A stretch of 64,000 nt of DNA, taken from NCBI RefSeq assembly GCF_003384935.1, contig NZ_QTTQ01000010.1, forward strand, positions 744,001-808,000, written 5' to 3'. The notes under the pieces are model-generated. The model did not search any database. It saw nothing but the letters and a program-made list of their open reading frames with translations, and had not been told where the DNA came from. Positions within the stretch are counted from its first letter, which is position 1, and every line of letters begins with the position of its first letter. The stretch comes from Lutibacter oceani (GTDB lineage: Bacteria > Bacteroidota > Bacteroidia > Flavobacteriales > Flavobacteriaceae). A program made the translations under genes and the position numbers. Shown one piece after another: positions 26,897-36,153 of the stretch.

Positions 26897-27625
26897 CTAA
26901 TTTGTAGTACCTGAAGCCCAGTTAACAGCTTCAATAATATGTTTTTCATATAACGGGTTGTCAAAAATATCGTTCGTATGCCCCATACCGGTATAAAAAA
27001 CTCTACCTCCATCATAAAAATGATACCAAGCTATAGGATGTTTATTATTCATTGTACCACCATCATAAGAATTCTCATCTAAACTCATTAAAACATTGAC
27101 GTGTGACAAAACCGGAGCATTAAAATTATACCATTCATCAACAACCTTAAAAGTGGTGTTAAAATGTTTTATTGAAGGATGTTTTGAAGTATGATTAACG
27201 TGTAAAGTTGCTTGTTGTATTTTTGGGTGACTTTTAAATTGAGCACCTATCATTTGATAGTACCAAGGCCAATTGTATTCGGTATCGCTCGCCGAATGAA
27301 TACCAACAAAACCACCACCTTTATTTATATATTTTTTAATTGCCTTTTTAGAAGATTCATCTAAAATATCACCGGTTGTACTTAAAAACACCAAGACATC
27401 TGTAAATGCTAAATTTTCATCTGAAAAAAAAGAGGTTTCTTCAGAAAATACAATATCCCAATTTGAAGTTTTGGCCCATTTTTTAAAATGTGCTATACCT
27501 GTTTCTATAGATTCATGTCTAAAACCTGCTGTTTTAGAAAACACAGCAACGTTTATATTTTTTTGAGCGTACAATTCAGAAAAAGTAACGATTAAAATAC
27601 AGATTGTTAAAATTATTTTTTTCAT
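26897..27625 (-). CDS. Exported ThuA-domain protein
   Basis: The 242-residue protein has a signal peptide ending near LYA|QK and a ThuA-like, class I glutamine-amidotransferase-like fold: VAVFSKTAGFRHESIETGI, DVLVFLSTTGDIL, GGGFVGIHSASDTEYNW and the C-terminal PIAWYHFYDGGRVFYTGMGH. ThuA proteins are linked to utilisation of sugars such as trehalose, and many Bacteroidota exported forms act on plant or algal glycans. There are no sugar genes beside it, so its job here is open. It is a single gene on the minus strand. Confidence 0.88.
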   Translation of the reverse strand: MKKIILTICILIVTFSELYAQKNINVAVFSKTAGFRHESIETGIAHFKKWAKTSNWDIVFSEETSFFSDENLAFTDVLVFLSTTGDILDESSKKAIKKYINKGGGFVGIHSASDTEYNWPWYYQMIGAQFKSHPKIQQATLHVNHTSKHPSIKHFNTTFKVVDEWYNFNAPVLSHVNVLMSLDENSYDGGTMNNKHPIAWYHFYDGGRVFYTGMGHTNDIFDNPLYEKHIIEAVNWASGTTN

Positions 27626-27699
27626 TATACCTTTTTATTATTGAAATATACACAAAATAAATTGTTATGAAATCAAAGTTTAAAATCAACTTCAAAAAA

Positions 27700-27730
27700 T
27701 TGGAAAAAAGTGTGGTTATATTTACATTTG
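27700..27730 (+). promoter_or_regulatory. Promoter of the yebC-like gene
   Basis: TACATTTG (27723-27730) followed by C is a perfect -7 element; TTGG at 27700-27703, 19 bases upstream, is a reasonable -33 element. The ATG follows 24 bases later. Confidence 0.65.
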
Positions 27731-27754
27731 CAACACTTAAAATATATGTAAATT

Positions 27755-28471
27755 ATGGGAAGAGCGTTTGAATTTAGAAAAGCACGAAAAATGAAGCGTT
27801 GGTCTGCAATGGCAAAAACATTTACCCGAATTGGTAAAGATATTGTAATGGCCGTTAAAGAAGGCGGTCCAAATACTGAAACCAATGCACGTTTAAGAGC
27901 TGTAATTCAAAATGCGAAGGCTGCAAATATGCCTAAAGACAATGTTGAACGCGCCATAAAAAAAGCGAGCGATAAAGATACTGCTAATTATAAAGAAGTG
28001 TTATTTGAAGGATATGCTCCACACGGTGTAGCAGTAGTTGTTGAAACTGCAACCGACAATAATAACAGGTCTGTTGCCAATGTAAGAGCTGCTTTTAACA
28101 AATGTGATGGAAATATGGGAACTTCAGGCTCTGTTGTTTTTATGTTTGACCATACTTGTAATTTTAGAGTAAAAACTGAAGACTTAAAAATGGATTTGGA
28201 AGAGTTTGAATTAGAATTGATTGATTTTGAAGTTGAAGAAGTTTTTGAAGATGAAGATGGTATTTTAATTTATGCACCTTTTGAACAATTTGGCGCTATT
28301 CAAAAATATTTGGAAGAAAATAATTTAGAAATCCTTTCGTCAGGTTTTGAACGCATACCAACAACAACAGTTAAGTTAAATGAAGAACAACAAGCTGATG
28401 TTGAAAAATTATTAGAACGTTTGGAAGAAGATGATGATGTGCAAAACGTATATCATAGTATGGAAATGTAA
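27755..28471 (+). CDS. yebC: YebC/PmpR (TACO1) family protein
   Basis: The 238-residue protein has the YebC signature from its first residues (MGRAFEFRKARKMKRWSAMAK), then KEGGPNTETNARLRAVIQNAK, GYAPHGVAVVVETATDNNNR and a GTSGSVVFMFD segment. The family was described as transcriptional regulators and more recently as ribosome-associated factors that relieve polyproline stalling. The acidic C-terminus (LERLEEDDDVQNVYH) is typical. It is followed after 6 bases by a zinc-ribbon gene. Confidence 0.93.
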   Translation: MGRAFEFRKARKMKRWSAMAKTFTRIGKDIVMAVKEGGPNTETNARLRAVIQNAKAANMPKDNVERAIKKASDKDTANYKEVLFEGYAPHGVAVVVETATDNNNRSVANVRAAFNKCDGNMGTSGSVVFMFDHTCNFRVKTEDLKMDLEEFELELIDFEVEEVFEDEDGILIYAPFEQFGAIQKYLEENNLEILSSGFERIPTTTVKLNEEQQADVEKLLERLEEDDDVQNVYHSMEM

Positions 28472-28477
28472 TTAATT

Positions 28478-28810
28478 ATGTTATTAGCTGGTAAAAAGAC
28501 TTCTGAATTAAAATTTGAAACACCAAAGGAAATTTTATGCCCAAACTGTAATGAAAAAAATACAACTAAAGTTTCTATAATTGGAACTTACAAGCATATA
28601 TTTCAAATTCCATTTATTTCTGGAGGTAAATCTGGAAAATCAGTTTGTAAAAATTGTAACCATTCTTATAATTTAAAAAAAATGCCTAATACTATAAAAT
28701 TAGCATATTATGAATTAAAAGAGACGACTAAAACACCTATTTGGTTTTATGCTGGATTAATTGGAATTAAAACTTTAGTTCTTATTAAAATTTTTAGTCG
28801 ATACTTTTAA
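28478..28810 (+). CDS. Zinc-ribbon protein with C-terminal membrane helix
   Basis: The 110-residue protein has two cysteine pairs, CPNCNEKNTTK and CKNCNHSYNLKK, separated by about 35 residues, forming a zinc ribbon, and ends with a hydrophobic helix (IWFYAGLIGIKTLVLIKI). It lies 6 bases behind yebC and is probably cotranscribed with it. The last 17 bases overlap the 3' end of menE on the other strand. The function is unknown. Confidence 0.75.
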   Translation: MLLAGKKTSELKFETPKEILCPNCNEKNTTKVSIIGTYKHIFQIPFISGGKSGKSVCKNCNHSYNLKKMPNTIKLAYYELKETTKTPIWFYAGLIGIKTLVLIKIFSRYF

Positions 28811-29918
28811 TCATCTTCAATGTTTCAATTCTATTAATTTTTTGAGTGGGAGTATCCATAAATTTAGGAAGAAAATAGATTTCTCTAGGTTTTTCAAATT
28901 TTGTGAGTGATTTTAAATTACTCACTTCGTTCAGAACAAGATTATTGTTATTTCCTTCAACAACTAAAACTAATTGTTCACCCAAAATTGGATCAAACAT
29001 TCCTGCAACAAAAAACCGATTATTAATTATTTCTGACAATTTTTCTTCTATTTTTTCAGGAATTAATTTTATTCCTCCAGAATTAATAATGTTATCAAAC
29101 CTACCCAACCATTTAAATTCAGATTCTGAAATAAGCTCAACCAAATCATTTGTTGCGATAATTTCATTAGCTATTTTTGGCGCATTTATTACTAAACAAC
29201 CTCTGTTATCTGTTGAAATTTTAATATTTGGAAGTGTTTTATAATGAGATGCTGAAACAAGTTCAGCATGACGAAAATTAACGCCATTCTCAGCTTGGCT
29301 GGGAATCTTAATTTTTGCATCTAAACAAAAATCAAAATTATTCAATTTTTTAATTGCAATATGTGTCACTGTTTCTGTCATACCATACGTTGCAAAAATT
29401 TCGGTTTTTATATCTTGAATTTTAGCCCATAATTCACTAGAAACTACGCCTCCTCCAATTATTATTTTTTTTACCTTTTGTAAATCTACTAATGAACTAT
29501 TAACCTGTAAAGGAACCATTGCTGAAAAATCATATTCTTTTTCAGTATTTTTTAATGGTGATGCTGTTGGATCTACAACATCTAAATGCCAACCCAATGT
29601 TAACGCTCTCACTAACATCATTTTACCTGCAATAAAATTAACCGACATACATAACAAAGCTTTTGTACAATCATATAGTTCAAAAAAATCACCTGTAGCT
29701 TTTGCACTATTTATCATGTGCTCTTTTTGAAGCTGAATTATTTTAGGTACACCCGTAGAACCAGAAGTTTTAACTTTAATAAAGTTATTATTATTAAACC
29801 ATTCCATTAGAAATGAATGCATTTCAATAGAAATTGTTCCTGAAAAATCAATCAAATCCCCTACTTTAGAAAATGATTTTCCCTGTAATTTAAATGTTTT
29901 ATGAATTTTATTTTCCAC
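28794..29918 (-). CDS. menE: o-Succinylbenzoate-CoA ligase (short MenE), with translated repeat insert
   Basis: The 374-residue adenylate-forming enzyme activates o-succinylbenzoate in menaquinone synthesis. The phosphate loop TSGSTGVPK is at residues 51-59, the adenine motif is FATYGMTET, and the C-terminal domain has GRFDNIINSGGIKL. It is the short form of Bacteroidota. About residues 204-225 (around NFRHAELVSAS) are encoded by an inverted pair of palindromic repeats (29246-29307), an insertion that kept the frame and separates KKLNNF from YKTLPNIKIS. It is in a minus-strand group with a CPBP protease and menC. Confidence 0.9.
   Translation of the reverse strand: MENKIHKTFKLQGKSFSKVGDLIDFSGTISIEMHSFLMEWFNNNNFIKVKTSGSTGVPKIIQLQKEHMINSAKATGDFFELYDCTKALLCMSVNFIAGKMMLVRALTLGWHLDVVDPTASPLKNTEKEYDFSAMVPLQVNSSLVDLQKVKKIIIGGGVVSSELWAKIQDIKTEIFATYGMTETVTHIAIKKLNNFDFCLDAKIKIPSQAENGVNFRHAELVSASHYKTLPNIKISTDNRGCLVINAPKIANEIIATNDLVELISESEFKWLGRFDNIINSGGIKLIPEKIEEKLSEIINNRFFVAGMFDPILGEQLVLVVEGNNNNLVLNEVSNLKSLTKFEKPREIYFLPKFMDTPTQKINRIETLKMIKSID
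29246..29307. repeat. Inverted pair of palindromic repeats inside menE
   Basis: Unit 1 (29246-29273) has arms TGCTGAA and TTCAGCA around ACAAG, followed by TGACG. Unit 2 (29282-29307) is a diverged copy in the opposite orientation, with ATTCTCAGC and GCTGGGAAT around TTG. Eight bases separate them. Both match the repeat units at 30901 and 55850, so this is a BIME-like head-to-head pair that is translated as part of MenE. Confidence 0.8.
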
Positions 29919-29924
29919 TTTCTA

Positions 29925-30884
29925 CTAAGCTATAAATTCATTTTCATTAAATTCAGCTGGTTTCATAATATTACCAAATAATTTTCCTTTCCAGTCTTTC
30001 CATCCATATTTTTTTGAAAAAATAAATAAAACCAACGGATATAAAACTAAAACCGGTACAAACATTTCCCAACCGATAGAAGGTTCAGAAGTATCAATTA
30101 ACAGTGCATCTGTTTGAAAAACTGTCCAATTAGCAGTAACAAGTACCGCAGCAATAATATTATTTGCTGCGTGAAAACCAAAAGCTAACTCGGTTCCTTC
30201 ATCCATTAAAGTAAAAATTCCCAATACTAAACCAGTTCCAATATAATAGACCATACTTATCCATCCTAATTTTTCAACCTCAGGATTTAATCCATGTAAC
30301 AAACCAAAAATTACTGAAGTTAAGATTAATGCAACAAACGATTTTTTGAACCATGTACCAAAACCTTGCATTAAATATCCTCTAAATAATACTTCTTCCA
30401 TAGTAGTTTGAATTGGTAAAAACAAGAAAGAAACCAATACCAAAATTGTAAATTGAACTGGTTTAAAATTCCAAACATAATTTTCTGGCTCTGTAAAATA
30501 ACCAATTGCAATTATTATAACTCCAATAATTGCCCAAATTGAAAAAGCGTAAAAAAAACGACTCCAATCTATTTTATTACGACTTGTTATAACGGAAATA
30601 ACGTTGCGTTTATGTATAAATTTTACACCTAATAACAGCGCAATTAAACCACCTAAAAAAGTTAAAATCATTAAAAACAAATACAAGTTTGAGTCAATTC
30701 CTAACGATGTAAAATTATCATTTGCAGCAGAAGTAAAAGTTTCCAAATCACCTGCATAATAAAAAGCAGTAACAATTAAAGGTAAAACCCCTAAAAATTG
30801 CCAACCAATAAACAATAAGAATATTGTTATAAAATAAGTCCACCATTCGTTATTTCCTTTATATGCTTGTTGTATAAATTTCAT
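29925..30884 (-). CDS. CPBP-family intramembrane metalloprotease (CAAX-like)
   Basis: The 319-residue integral membrane protein has about eight hydrophobic helices and the ABI/CPBP motifs: Glu163-Glu164 and Arg168 in MEEVLFRGY, His197 in FGLLHG, and His238/Asn242 in FHAANN. These form the putative metalloprotease site. Bacterial members process peptides or help bacteriocin self-protection; the substrate here is unknown. It lies between menC and menE on the same strand, 6 bases before menE. Confidence 0.9.
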   Translation of the reverse strand: MKFIQQAYKGNNEWWTYFITIFLLFIGWQFLGVLPLIVTAFYYAGDLETFTSAANDNFTSLGIDSNLYLFLMILTFLGGLIALLLGVKFIHKRNVISVITSRNKIDWSRFFYAFSIWAIIGVIIIAIGYFTEPENYVWNFKPVQFTILVLVSFLFLPIQTTMEEVLFRGYLMQGFGTWFKKSFVALILTSVIFGLLHGLNPEVEKLGWISMVYYIGTGLVLGIFTLMDEGTELAFGFHAANNIIAAVLVTANWTVFQTDALLIDTSEPSIGWEMFVPVLVLYPLVLFIFSKKYGWKDWKGKLFGNIMKPAEFNENEFIA

Positions 30885-30900
30885 GCTCTTTTTAGTATAA

Positions 30901-30926
30901 GATTCTGAATCAAGTTCAGAATGACG
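30901..30926. repeat. Single palindromic repeat unit before menC's stop codon boundary
   Basis: ATTCTGAA and TTCAGAAT (8-bp arms) flank TCAAG and are followed by GACG. The unit fills the gap between the CPBP gene and menC and ends on the base just outside the menC stop codon. It may act as a hairpin in the menC-CPBP mRNA. Confidence 0.75.
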
Positions 30927-31961
30927 TTATAAATTAAATGTCCATTTTTTAAATTTATTATAATGCAAATGTCCATTTTTCACTTCTAAAGGACTGTTAA
31001 AATTATTGGTAAATAAACTACCAGTTCCCAATCCCTGTGGCATTTTATTTCCTAAAATATATGTCCACTGTGCAATGGCATTTAACCCAATATTACTTTC
31101 TAAAGCAGATGTAATCCACCAGCCAATTTGTTTTGTTTCAGCTATATTTATCCATGCTTCACTGCCCCTAAAACCACCTATTAAACTTGGTTTTAAAATA
31201 ATGTACTGCGGATTTATTATTTGTAACAATTCTTTCTTTTTTGTTACATTAAAAACGCCAATTAATTCTTCATCCAAAGCAATTGGTAAAGGAGTTTTTG
31301 AGCATAATTCAGCCATTTCATTAATTTGACCTTGCTTAATTGGCTGTTCTATGGAATGAATTTCAAAATCGGAAAGGCGTTTCAATTTTTCTAATGCTTC
31401 AGGAAACTTAAAAGCTCCATTTGCATCTACACGTAATTCAATTTCTTTTGAAGAAAAATTAGTTCTAATACTTTTTAATAACTTAATTTCAGTTTCAAAA
31501 TCAATAGCTCCAATTTTCATTTTTATTGTTGTAAAACCAGAAGCCAATTTATCTTCAATTTGCTTTTTCATAAAAGATTCACTTCCCATCCAAATTAAAC
31601 CATTAATATTAATAGCATCCTTTGATTTAGTGAATTTTGAAGGAAATAATTCAAATATATTTTCACTTTTTAAAGATAAAACAGCCTGTTCTAACCCAAA
31701 TTGAATTGAAGGAAATTCAGTTAACTCGGCTAATAATTCGTCAATATTTTTATTAATATGTTCACAAACCCATTGTAATTTATTTTCATAATCCGGTCTG
31801 TCATCAACACTTAAACCTTTAAACAAACCGCATTCACCAATACCAATTTTATTACCGTTGTAAATTTTTAAAAAGTAGGTTTCTTTTGTATGCAATACAC
31901 CACGTGATGTTCCGCTAGCTTGTTTGAAATTCAATATATATTTTTGGTAAACTGCTTTCAT
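30927..31961 (-). CDS. menC: o-Succinylbenzoate synthase
   Basis: The 344-residue enolase-superfamily enzyme dehydrates SHCHC to o-succinylbenzoate in menaquinone synthesis. The catalytic lysine motif is TTIKMKIG, the metal ligands are in ELRVDANG, SIEQPI and ALDEELIG, and the second lysine is in ILKPSLIGG. It leads the minus-strand group menC, CPBP protease, menE; menA lies 5 kb away on the same strand. The assignment to MenC rather than a dipeptide epimerase rests on the menE neighbour. Confidence 0.9.
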   Translation of the reverse strand: MKAVYQKYILNFKQASGTSRGVLHTKETYFLKIYNGNKIGIGECGLFKGLSVDDRPDYENKLQWVCEHINKNIDELLAELTEFPSIQFGLEQAVLSLKSENIFELFPSKFTKSKDAININGLIWMGSESFMKKQIEDKLASGFTTIKMKIGAIDFETEIKLLKSIRTNFSSKEIELRVDANGAFKFPEALEKLKRLSDFEIHSIEQPIKQGQINEMAELCSKTPLPIALDEELIGVFNVTKKKELLQIINPQYIILKPSLIGGFRGSEAWINIAETKQIGWWITSALESNIGLNAIAQWTYILGNKMPQGLGTGSLFTNNFNSPLEVKNGHLHYNKFKKWTFNL

Positions 31962-32029
31962 TTATTTAAAAATTGAAAGGTACAAATATTTAAAAATTTA
32001 TTTTATATTAGGCTATAATAATATTATTT

Positions 32030-32932
32030 ATGGAAATCCCTGAAATACCAAATCTAATTTACTATGCAATTCCATTTTTTATTGTAACTGTTATTTTTGA
32101 AGGAATTGTTATTTTTAAAAAGAAACCTGAAAAATACAATCTTAAAGATACTTTTGCATCATTATCAATGGGAATTGGAAATGTGATTGTAAATTTACTG
32201 AGCAAGTTATTGGTTGTTTTTATTTTTGCTTTTTTATATGAAAATTATAGAATTACAACAATTCCTTTTATATGGTGGGCTTGGTTACTAATTTTATTTG
32301 CAGATGATTTTTGTTATTACTGGTCGCATAGAATTGGGCATGAAAGCAGATTCTTTTGGGCTTCTCATATTGTGCACCATTCATCACAAAAATACAATTT
32401 AAGCACTGCGCTAAGACAGACCTGGACTGGAGGTTTTTTTAGTTTTATATTTTATATTTCACTTCCAATCTTAGGTTTTCACCCACTTATGATATTTACA
32501 CAAATGAGTATTAGTTTAATTTATCAATATTGGATTCATACCGAATTAATTGATAAAATGCCTCGTTGGTTTGAAGCTATTTTTAATACACCATCACATC
32601 ATAGAGTTCATCATGGAAGCAATCCAATATATTTAGATAGAAACCACGCTGGTATATTTATAATTTGGGATAAACTTTTTGGAACATTTCAACCAGAATT
32701 AAAAGAAGAAAAAGTAGTGTATGGTTTAACTTCAAACATTACTACATTTAATCCAGTAAAAATTGCATTTCATGAATGGATTGCTGTTTTTAAAGATGCT
32801 TTCACTGCAAAAACAACTTTTATAAATAAATTAAACTATTTTATAAAGCCACCAGGTTGGAAACATGATGGAAACGGCTTGCTCTCAAACGATTTAAGAA
32901 AAGAATGGTTAAAAAATAATAAAAGTAATTAA
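32030..32932 (+). CDS. Sterol desaturase-family (fatty acid hydroxylase) membrane protein
   Basis: The 300-residue membrane protein has four to five hydrophobic helices and the eight-His di-iron pattern: His100-x3-His104 (SHRIGHES), His113-x2-His116-His117 (SHIVHHSS) and a third box HHRVHHGSN. Family members hydroxylate or desaturate lipids with O2. The substrate is not visible; a carotenoid, hopanoid or ornithine lipid is possible. It starts 68 bases from menC, divergently, and its end lies 3 bases from a convergent gene. Confidence 0.88.
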   Translation: MEIPEIPNLIYYAIPFFIVTVIFEGIVIFKKKPEKYNLKDTFASLSMGIGNVIVNLLSKLLVVFIFAFLYENYRITTIPFIWWAWLLILFADDFCYYWSHRIGHESRFFWASHIVHHSSQKYNLSTALRQTWTGGFFSFIFYISLPILGFHPLMIFTQMSISLIYQYWIHTELIDKMPRWFEAIFNTPSHHRVHHGSNPIYLDRNHAGIFIIWDKLFGTFQPELKEEKVVYGLTSNITTFNPVKIAFHEWIAVFKDAFTAKTTFINKLNYFIKPPGWKHDGNGLLSNDLRKEWLKNNKSN

Positions 32933-32935
32933 CTA

Positions 32936-33616
32936 TTATATTTTCAAGTTCCCTCCAATTTGTAATAAAAATAATTCTTTTTTAGCTTTCGCAAATGCTT
33001 CAAAAGCACTTTTATGATCAATTTTAATATATCCAAATGTATCATAATGGTATCCTAAAACCTTGTTACAACTTAAAAATCTACTTGCTTTAATTGCTTC
33101 ATCTATACCCATTGTAAAATTATCACCAACAGGCAAAACTGCTAAATCCAATTCTCCAATTACCTCTGGAATTAATTTCATATCGTATGTTAATGCTGTA
33201 TCTCCAGCAATATATAACCTATGATGATTTGTTTCAATTACAAATCCTCCTGGCTGGCCTCCGTAACTTCCATCAGGAAATGAACTTGAATGTATTGCAT
33301 TTGTATAATGAACCGTTCCAAAATCGAAATTCCATTTTCCCCCATGATTCATAGGATGACCTGAAATTCCTTTATTTTCAAAATATGTTACAATTTCAAA
33401 ATTAGAAATTACTTTGGCACCAGTTCGTTTCGCAATTGCTTCCACATCTAAAATATGATCTTGATGTGCATGGGTTACTAAAATATAATCGGCTTGTAAT
33501 TTATTAATATCAATATCTTTAGCTAATTCATTTCCAGTAATAAATGGGTCAATTAATAAAGTTTTGTCTTTCGTTTCTATGCTTAAACTTGCGTGTCCTA
33601 AATACGTTATTTTCAT
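32936..33616 (-). CDS. UPF0173-type metal-dependent hydrolase (MBL fold)
   Basis: The 226-residue cytosolic protein has the complete MBL metal site: VTHAHQDH, then HYTNAIHSSSFPDG, YIAGDTALTYDM and a C-terminal HYDTFG. Length, the start MKITYLGHASLSIETKDKTLLIDPF and motif spacing match UPF0173 (YtkL/YddR-like). The substrate is unknown. In contrast to the exported MBL protein at 6.6 kb, the first His is kept. Confidence 0.9.
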   Translation of the reverse strand: MKITYLGHASLSIETKDKTLLIDPFITGNELAKDIDINKLQADYILVTHAHQDHILDVEAIAKRTGAKVISNFEIVTYFENKGISGHPMNHGGKWNFDFGTVHYTNAIHSSSFPDGSYGGQPGGFVIETNHHRLYIAGDTALTYDMKLIPEVIGELDLAVLPVGDNFTMGIDEAIKASRFLSCNKVLGYHYDTFGYIKIDHKSAFEAFAKAKKELFLLQIGGNLKI

Positions 33617-33667
33617 TTTGTAGTTTTTGTGTTGGTTGGTTTACTGCAATTTAAAAAATATATTCCA

Positions 33668-33700
33668 TAAAAAAGAACCACAGAAAAATTAATTTCTGTG
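33668..33700 (-). terminator. Terminator after the TonB-dependent receptor
   Basis: On the minus strand CACAGAAA pairs with TTTCTGTG around a 6-base loop (33679-33700), followed by a TTCTTTTTT tract. It lies 45 bases after the receptor's stop codon. Confidence 0.8.
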
Positions 33701-33744
33701 ATTCCAAACAAACAAATAAGTATAGTCTAATATTATAAAAATAA

Positions 33745-36015
33745 CTAAAACTTATACTTGAGATAGGTAGTGAAATTTCTACCTGGTTCATAAATTTTTC
33801 CTGAAAGTGTGTTTGAGTTTTGATAGGAAAAATTAAGATGTTCATAATAGGTTTTATCAAAAATATTTAATATTGCAAAACCAATTGAGAACCCTTTTAT
33901 TGGTTCTAAACCAGCTCTAAAATCTAAAGTTCCAAAACCTGGACTTTCTTCCTCCATAAATGAGGTTGAAACTCTTGTTTGACTAGCAACTAATCTTGAA
34001 GTAAGAGCAGCCCAAAATAAATCATTTTCAAATTTTGCACCTAAGTTTGCCATAAAAGGAGGTATATGTGCCAACGGTTCATCTAAATCTTTGTTTTGAG
34101 CTTTAGTATAAGAAACATCAGATGTAAAAGTTAATTTATCAGTCGCTTTTACATTAAAGCTAAATTCAAAACCTGTTTGTGTAGCTTCATCTAAGTTTAT
34201 AAACTGCTTTGCGTAAACTGGTGGCGTTGTAGGCATAAATTTTCGAGGAATATTGGTATTTACCTCAGCGGAAATATAATTTTCTAAGAAAGAATGGAAT
34301 ACGCTTGCTCCAATTTCAATTGACTTAAATTTCTTAATAAAAGACAATTCAATTTGATTATTAACCTCTGGTTTTAAATTTGGGTTTCCAACATATTCAT
34401 AAGGGTCAACTCCTACATTAAAATGATTTATATAACGCTCAATCATTGAAGCTGTTCTAACACCTCTACCAATTGCAAGCTGCGTTTGAAAACCATTTTT
34501 TTGATATTTAACCGAGACATTTGCACTTAAATTAACTTCTGTTTCATCATCAATTGTTCCTCCATAAAAAGTCTCAAAATCTGGAGATGGATCGTTTAAA
34601 GATGTTGATATGAAATCGGCTCTAACACCTGTTGTTAAAGTTGCATTCTCTGAAATATTGTGGTTCCCTTCTGCAAAAATGCCTAAATCATTTAGTACTG
34701 CATCTTGCCAAATTTTATCAACAAATGTTTTAGGAGTTGGTAAAACATTACCATTCATTATTTTTACAATTCTGGTTCTATCACCTTTTCTATCAATTAA
34801 ATTTGCATCAATTCCAGTAAAAATTCTTGTATTTTCTGATGGAACCAAAACCAATTCTGCTTTACCACCATACACCCAAGATTCTACAGGAGAACTGGCA
34901 TCTGTCATCATAAAACTTGGTCGTCCTTCATTGGTCATTAAATGATCTACATAAGAGTGAAATGCTTTTACAGAAAAACTAGCTATTTTTTCAGAAATAG
35001 CATTCATTTTATAGTCTATCCCAGCTAAAAAACTATCATCGTATGGTGAATCCATTGGTAAACCAGCATGCATAATATCTCTTCCAAAAGATTGTCTCCA
35101 GGAAAATTGTAATCGTTGTTTTTCAGTAGGATTAATACCCACTTTTAATGAATAGTCTGTTGTTTTAAATGATGAAGGAACTTCAGTTCCATCTCCATCT
35201 TTATATTCACCAAAATCACGGTAAGAACCATTTAAATGAACGTCGAACTTATCTGTAACATATAAAGCCGAAACTCCAGTAACTAAATTTCCTCCGTTAG
35301 ATTCGTAACCACCTTCAATACTGCCATGAAATCCTTGTTGGTTTTTTGTAGGGTTTTTTGAAACTAAATTTATAATTCCACCAAAATTTTGTCCAAATCG
35401 CACTGTAAACGGTCCTTTTATAATTTCAATTTTTTCAATTTCTTCAGGAATTACGTGGGTTGTAATAGGATCCATTCTATTCGGACACGCATTTAACACT
35501 TTCATTCCTCCATCATATTGTACATTTAATTGTTCATATTTAAATGCTCTAAATACAGGTTCTGAAGCATACGCTCCTTTTTTAGTAATTCCAAATCCTT
35601 TAATATCTTTAAATAAATGCCCAACACTTCTTGGTTGGCTTATTCTTTTTTCAGTATCATTTATTACAACTGATTGGGAAATATCCAGTAATGGATTTGC
35701 GGTAACAAGTATTTCATTTAACTCTATTTGAGAAGGTTCTAATTGTATATAAGTTTTATTTTGTAATGTAGTTATTACAGTATTAAAATTTATATGTGAA
35801 ACTTCAATTTTATCTTCAATATTTCCTTTTATTGAAAATTCGCCATTGCTATTTGATGTTGCAATTTCATTATTTATTAAATTTCTTATGGATGCAAACT
35901 CAATGGGATTATTAGAACCTTTAGCTATTATTTTTCCATTTATAATTGCAGTTTGAGCGTAAGAGCTCACACTAATAAGCATTACTAAAAAGTACTTTAG
36001 TATTTTATTTATCAT
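33745..36015 (-). CDS. TonB-dependent receptor, probable copper transporter (OprC/NosA-like)
   Basis: The 756-residue outer-membrane receptor has a signal peptide ending at SYA|QT, a carboxypeptidase-like beta domain (about 22-95), a plug (about 110-225) and a 22-strand barrel ending in TTYLKYKF. The plug carries NACPNRMDP, with Cys177 and Met181 in the CxxxM spacing that binds copper in Pseudomonas OprC, and His358-x-Met360 (DHLM) matches the second half of that site. This makes copper the likely substrate. A small Cys/His-rich protein gene lies directly upstream on the same strand. Confidence 0.88.
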   Translation of the reverse strand: MINKILKYFLVMLISVSSYAQTAIINGKIIAKGSNNPIEFASIRNLINNEIATSNSNGEFSIKGNIEDKIEVSHINFNTVITTLQNKTYIQLEPSQIELNEILVTANPLLDISQSVVINDTEKRISQPRSVGHLFKDIKGFGITKKGAYASEPVFRAFKYEQLNVQYDGGMKVLNACPNRMDPITTHVIPEEIEKIEIIKGPFTVRFGQNFGGIINLVSKNPTKNQQGFHGSIEGGYESNGGNLVTGVSALYVTDKFDVHLNGSYRDFGEYKDGDGTEVPSSFKTTDYSLKVGINPTEKQRLQFSWRQSFGRDIMHAGLPMDSPYDDSFLAGIDYKMNAISEKIASFSVKAFHSYVDHLMTNEGRPSFMMTDASSPVESWVYGGKAELVLVPSENTRIFTGIDANLIDRKGDRTRIVKIMNGNVLPTPKTFVDKIWQDAVLNDLGIFAEGNHNISENATLTTGVRADFISTSLNDPSPDFETFYGGTIDDETEVNLSANVSVKYQKNGFQTQLAIGRGVRTASMIERYINHFNVGVDPYEYVGNPNLKPEVNNQIELSFIKKFKSIEIGASVFHSFLENYISAEVNTNIPRKFMPTTPPVYAKQFINLDEATQTGFEFSFNVKATDKLTFTSDVSYTKAQNKDLDEPLAHIPPFMANLGAKFENDLFWAALTSRLVASQTRVSTSFMEEESPGFGTLDFRAGLEPIKGFSIGFAILNIFDKTYYEHLNFSYQNSNTLSGKIYEPGRNFTTYLKYKF

Positions 36016-36064
36016 TATACTATAATTAATTTATGTTTTCTTTTAATATTTAAGCCAATACTGT

Positions 36065-36096
36065 AAACAAATTCAATAGATAAAATTGAATGGTTT
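36065..36096. other. Imperfect hairpin in the receptor leader
   Basis: ATTCAAT (36071-36077) pairs with ATTGAAT (36085-36091), extended by AAAC/GTTT across a small bulge. It lies 50-81 bases upstream of the receptor ATG on the minus strand, between it and the Cys/His-rich gene. It could be a weak terminator or attenuator. Confidence 0.4.
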
Positions 36097-36153
36097 ATTT
36101 AATTAGAAAAATATCATCTTTTTTAAGTTAGTTTATTACGCATGTAACACACC

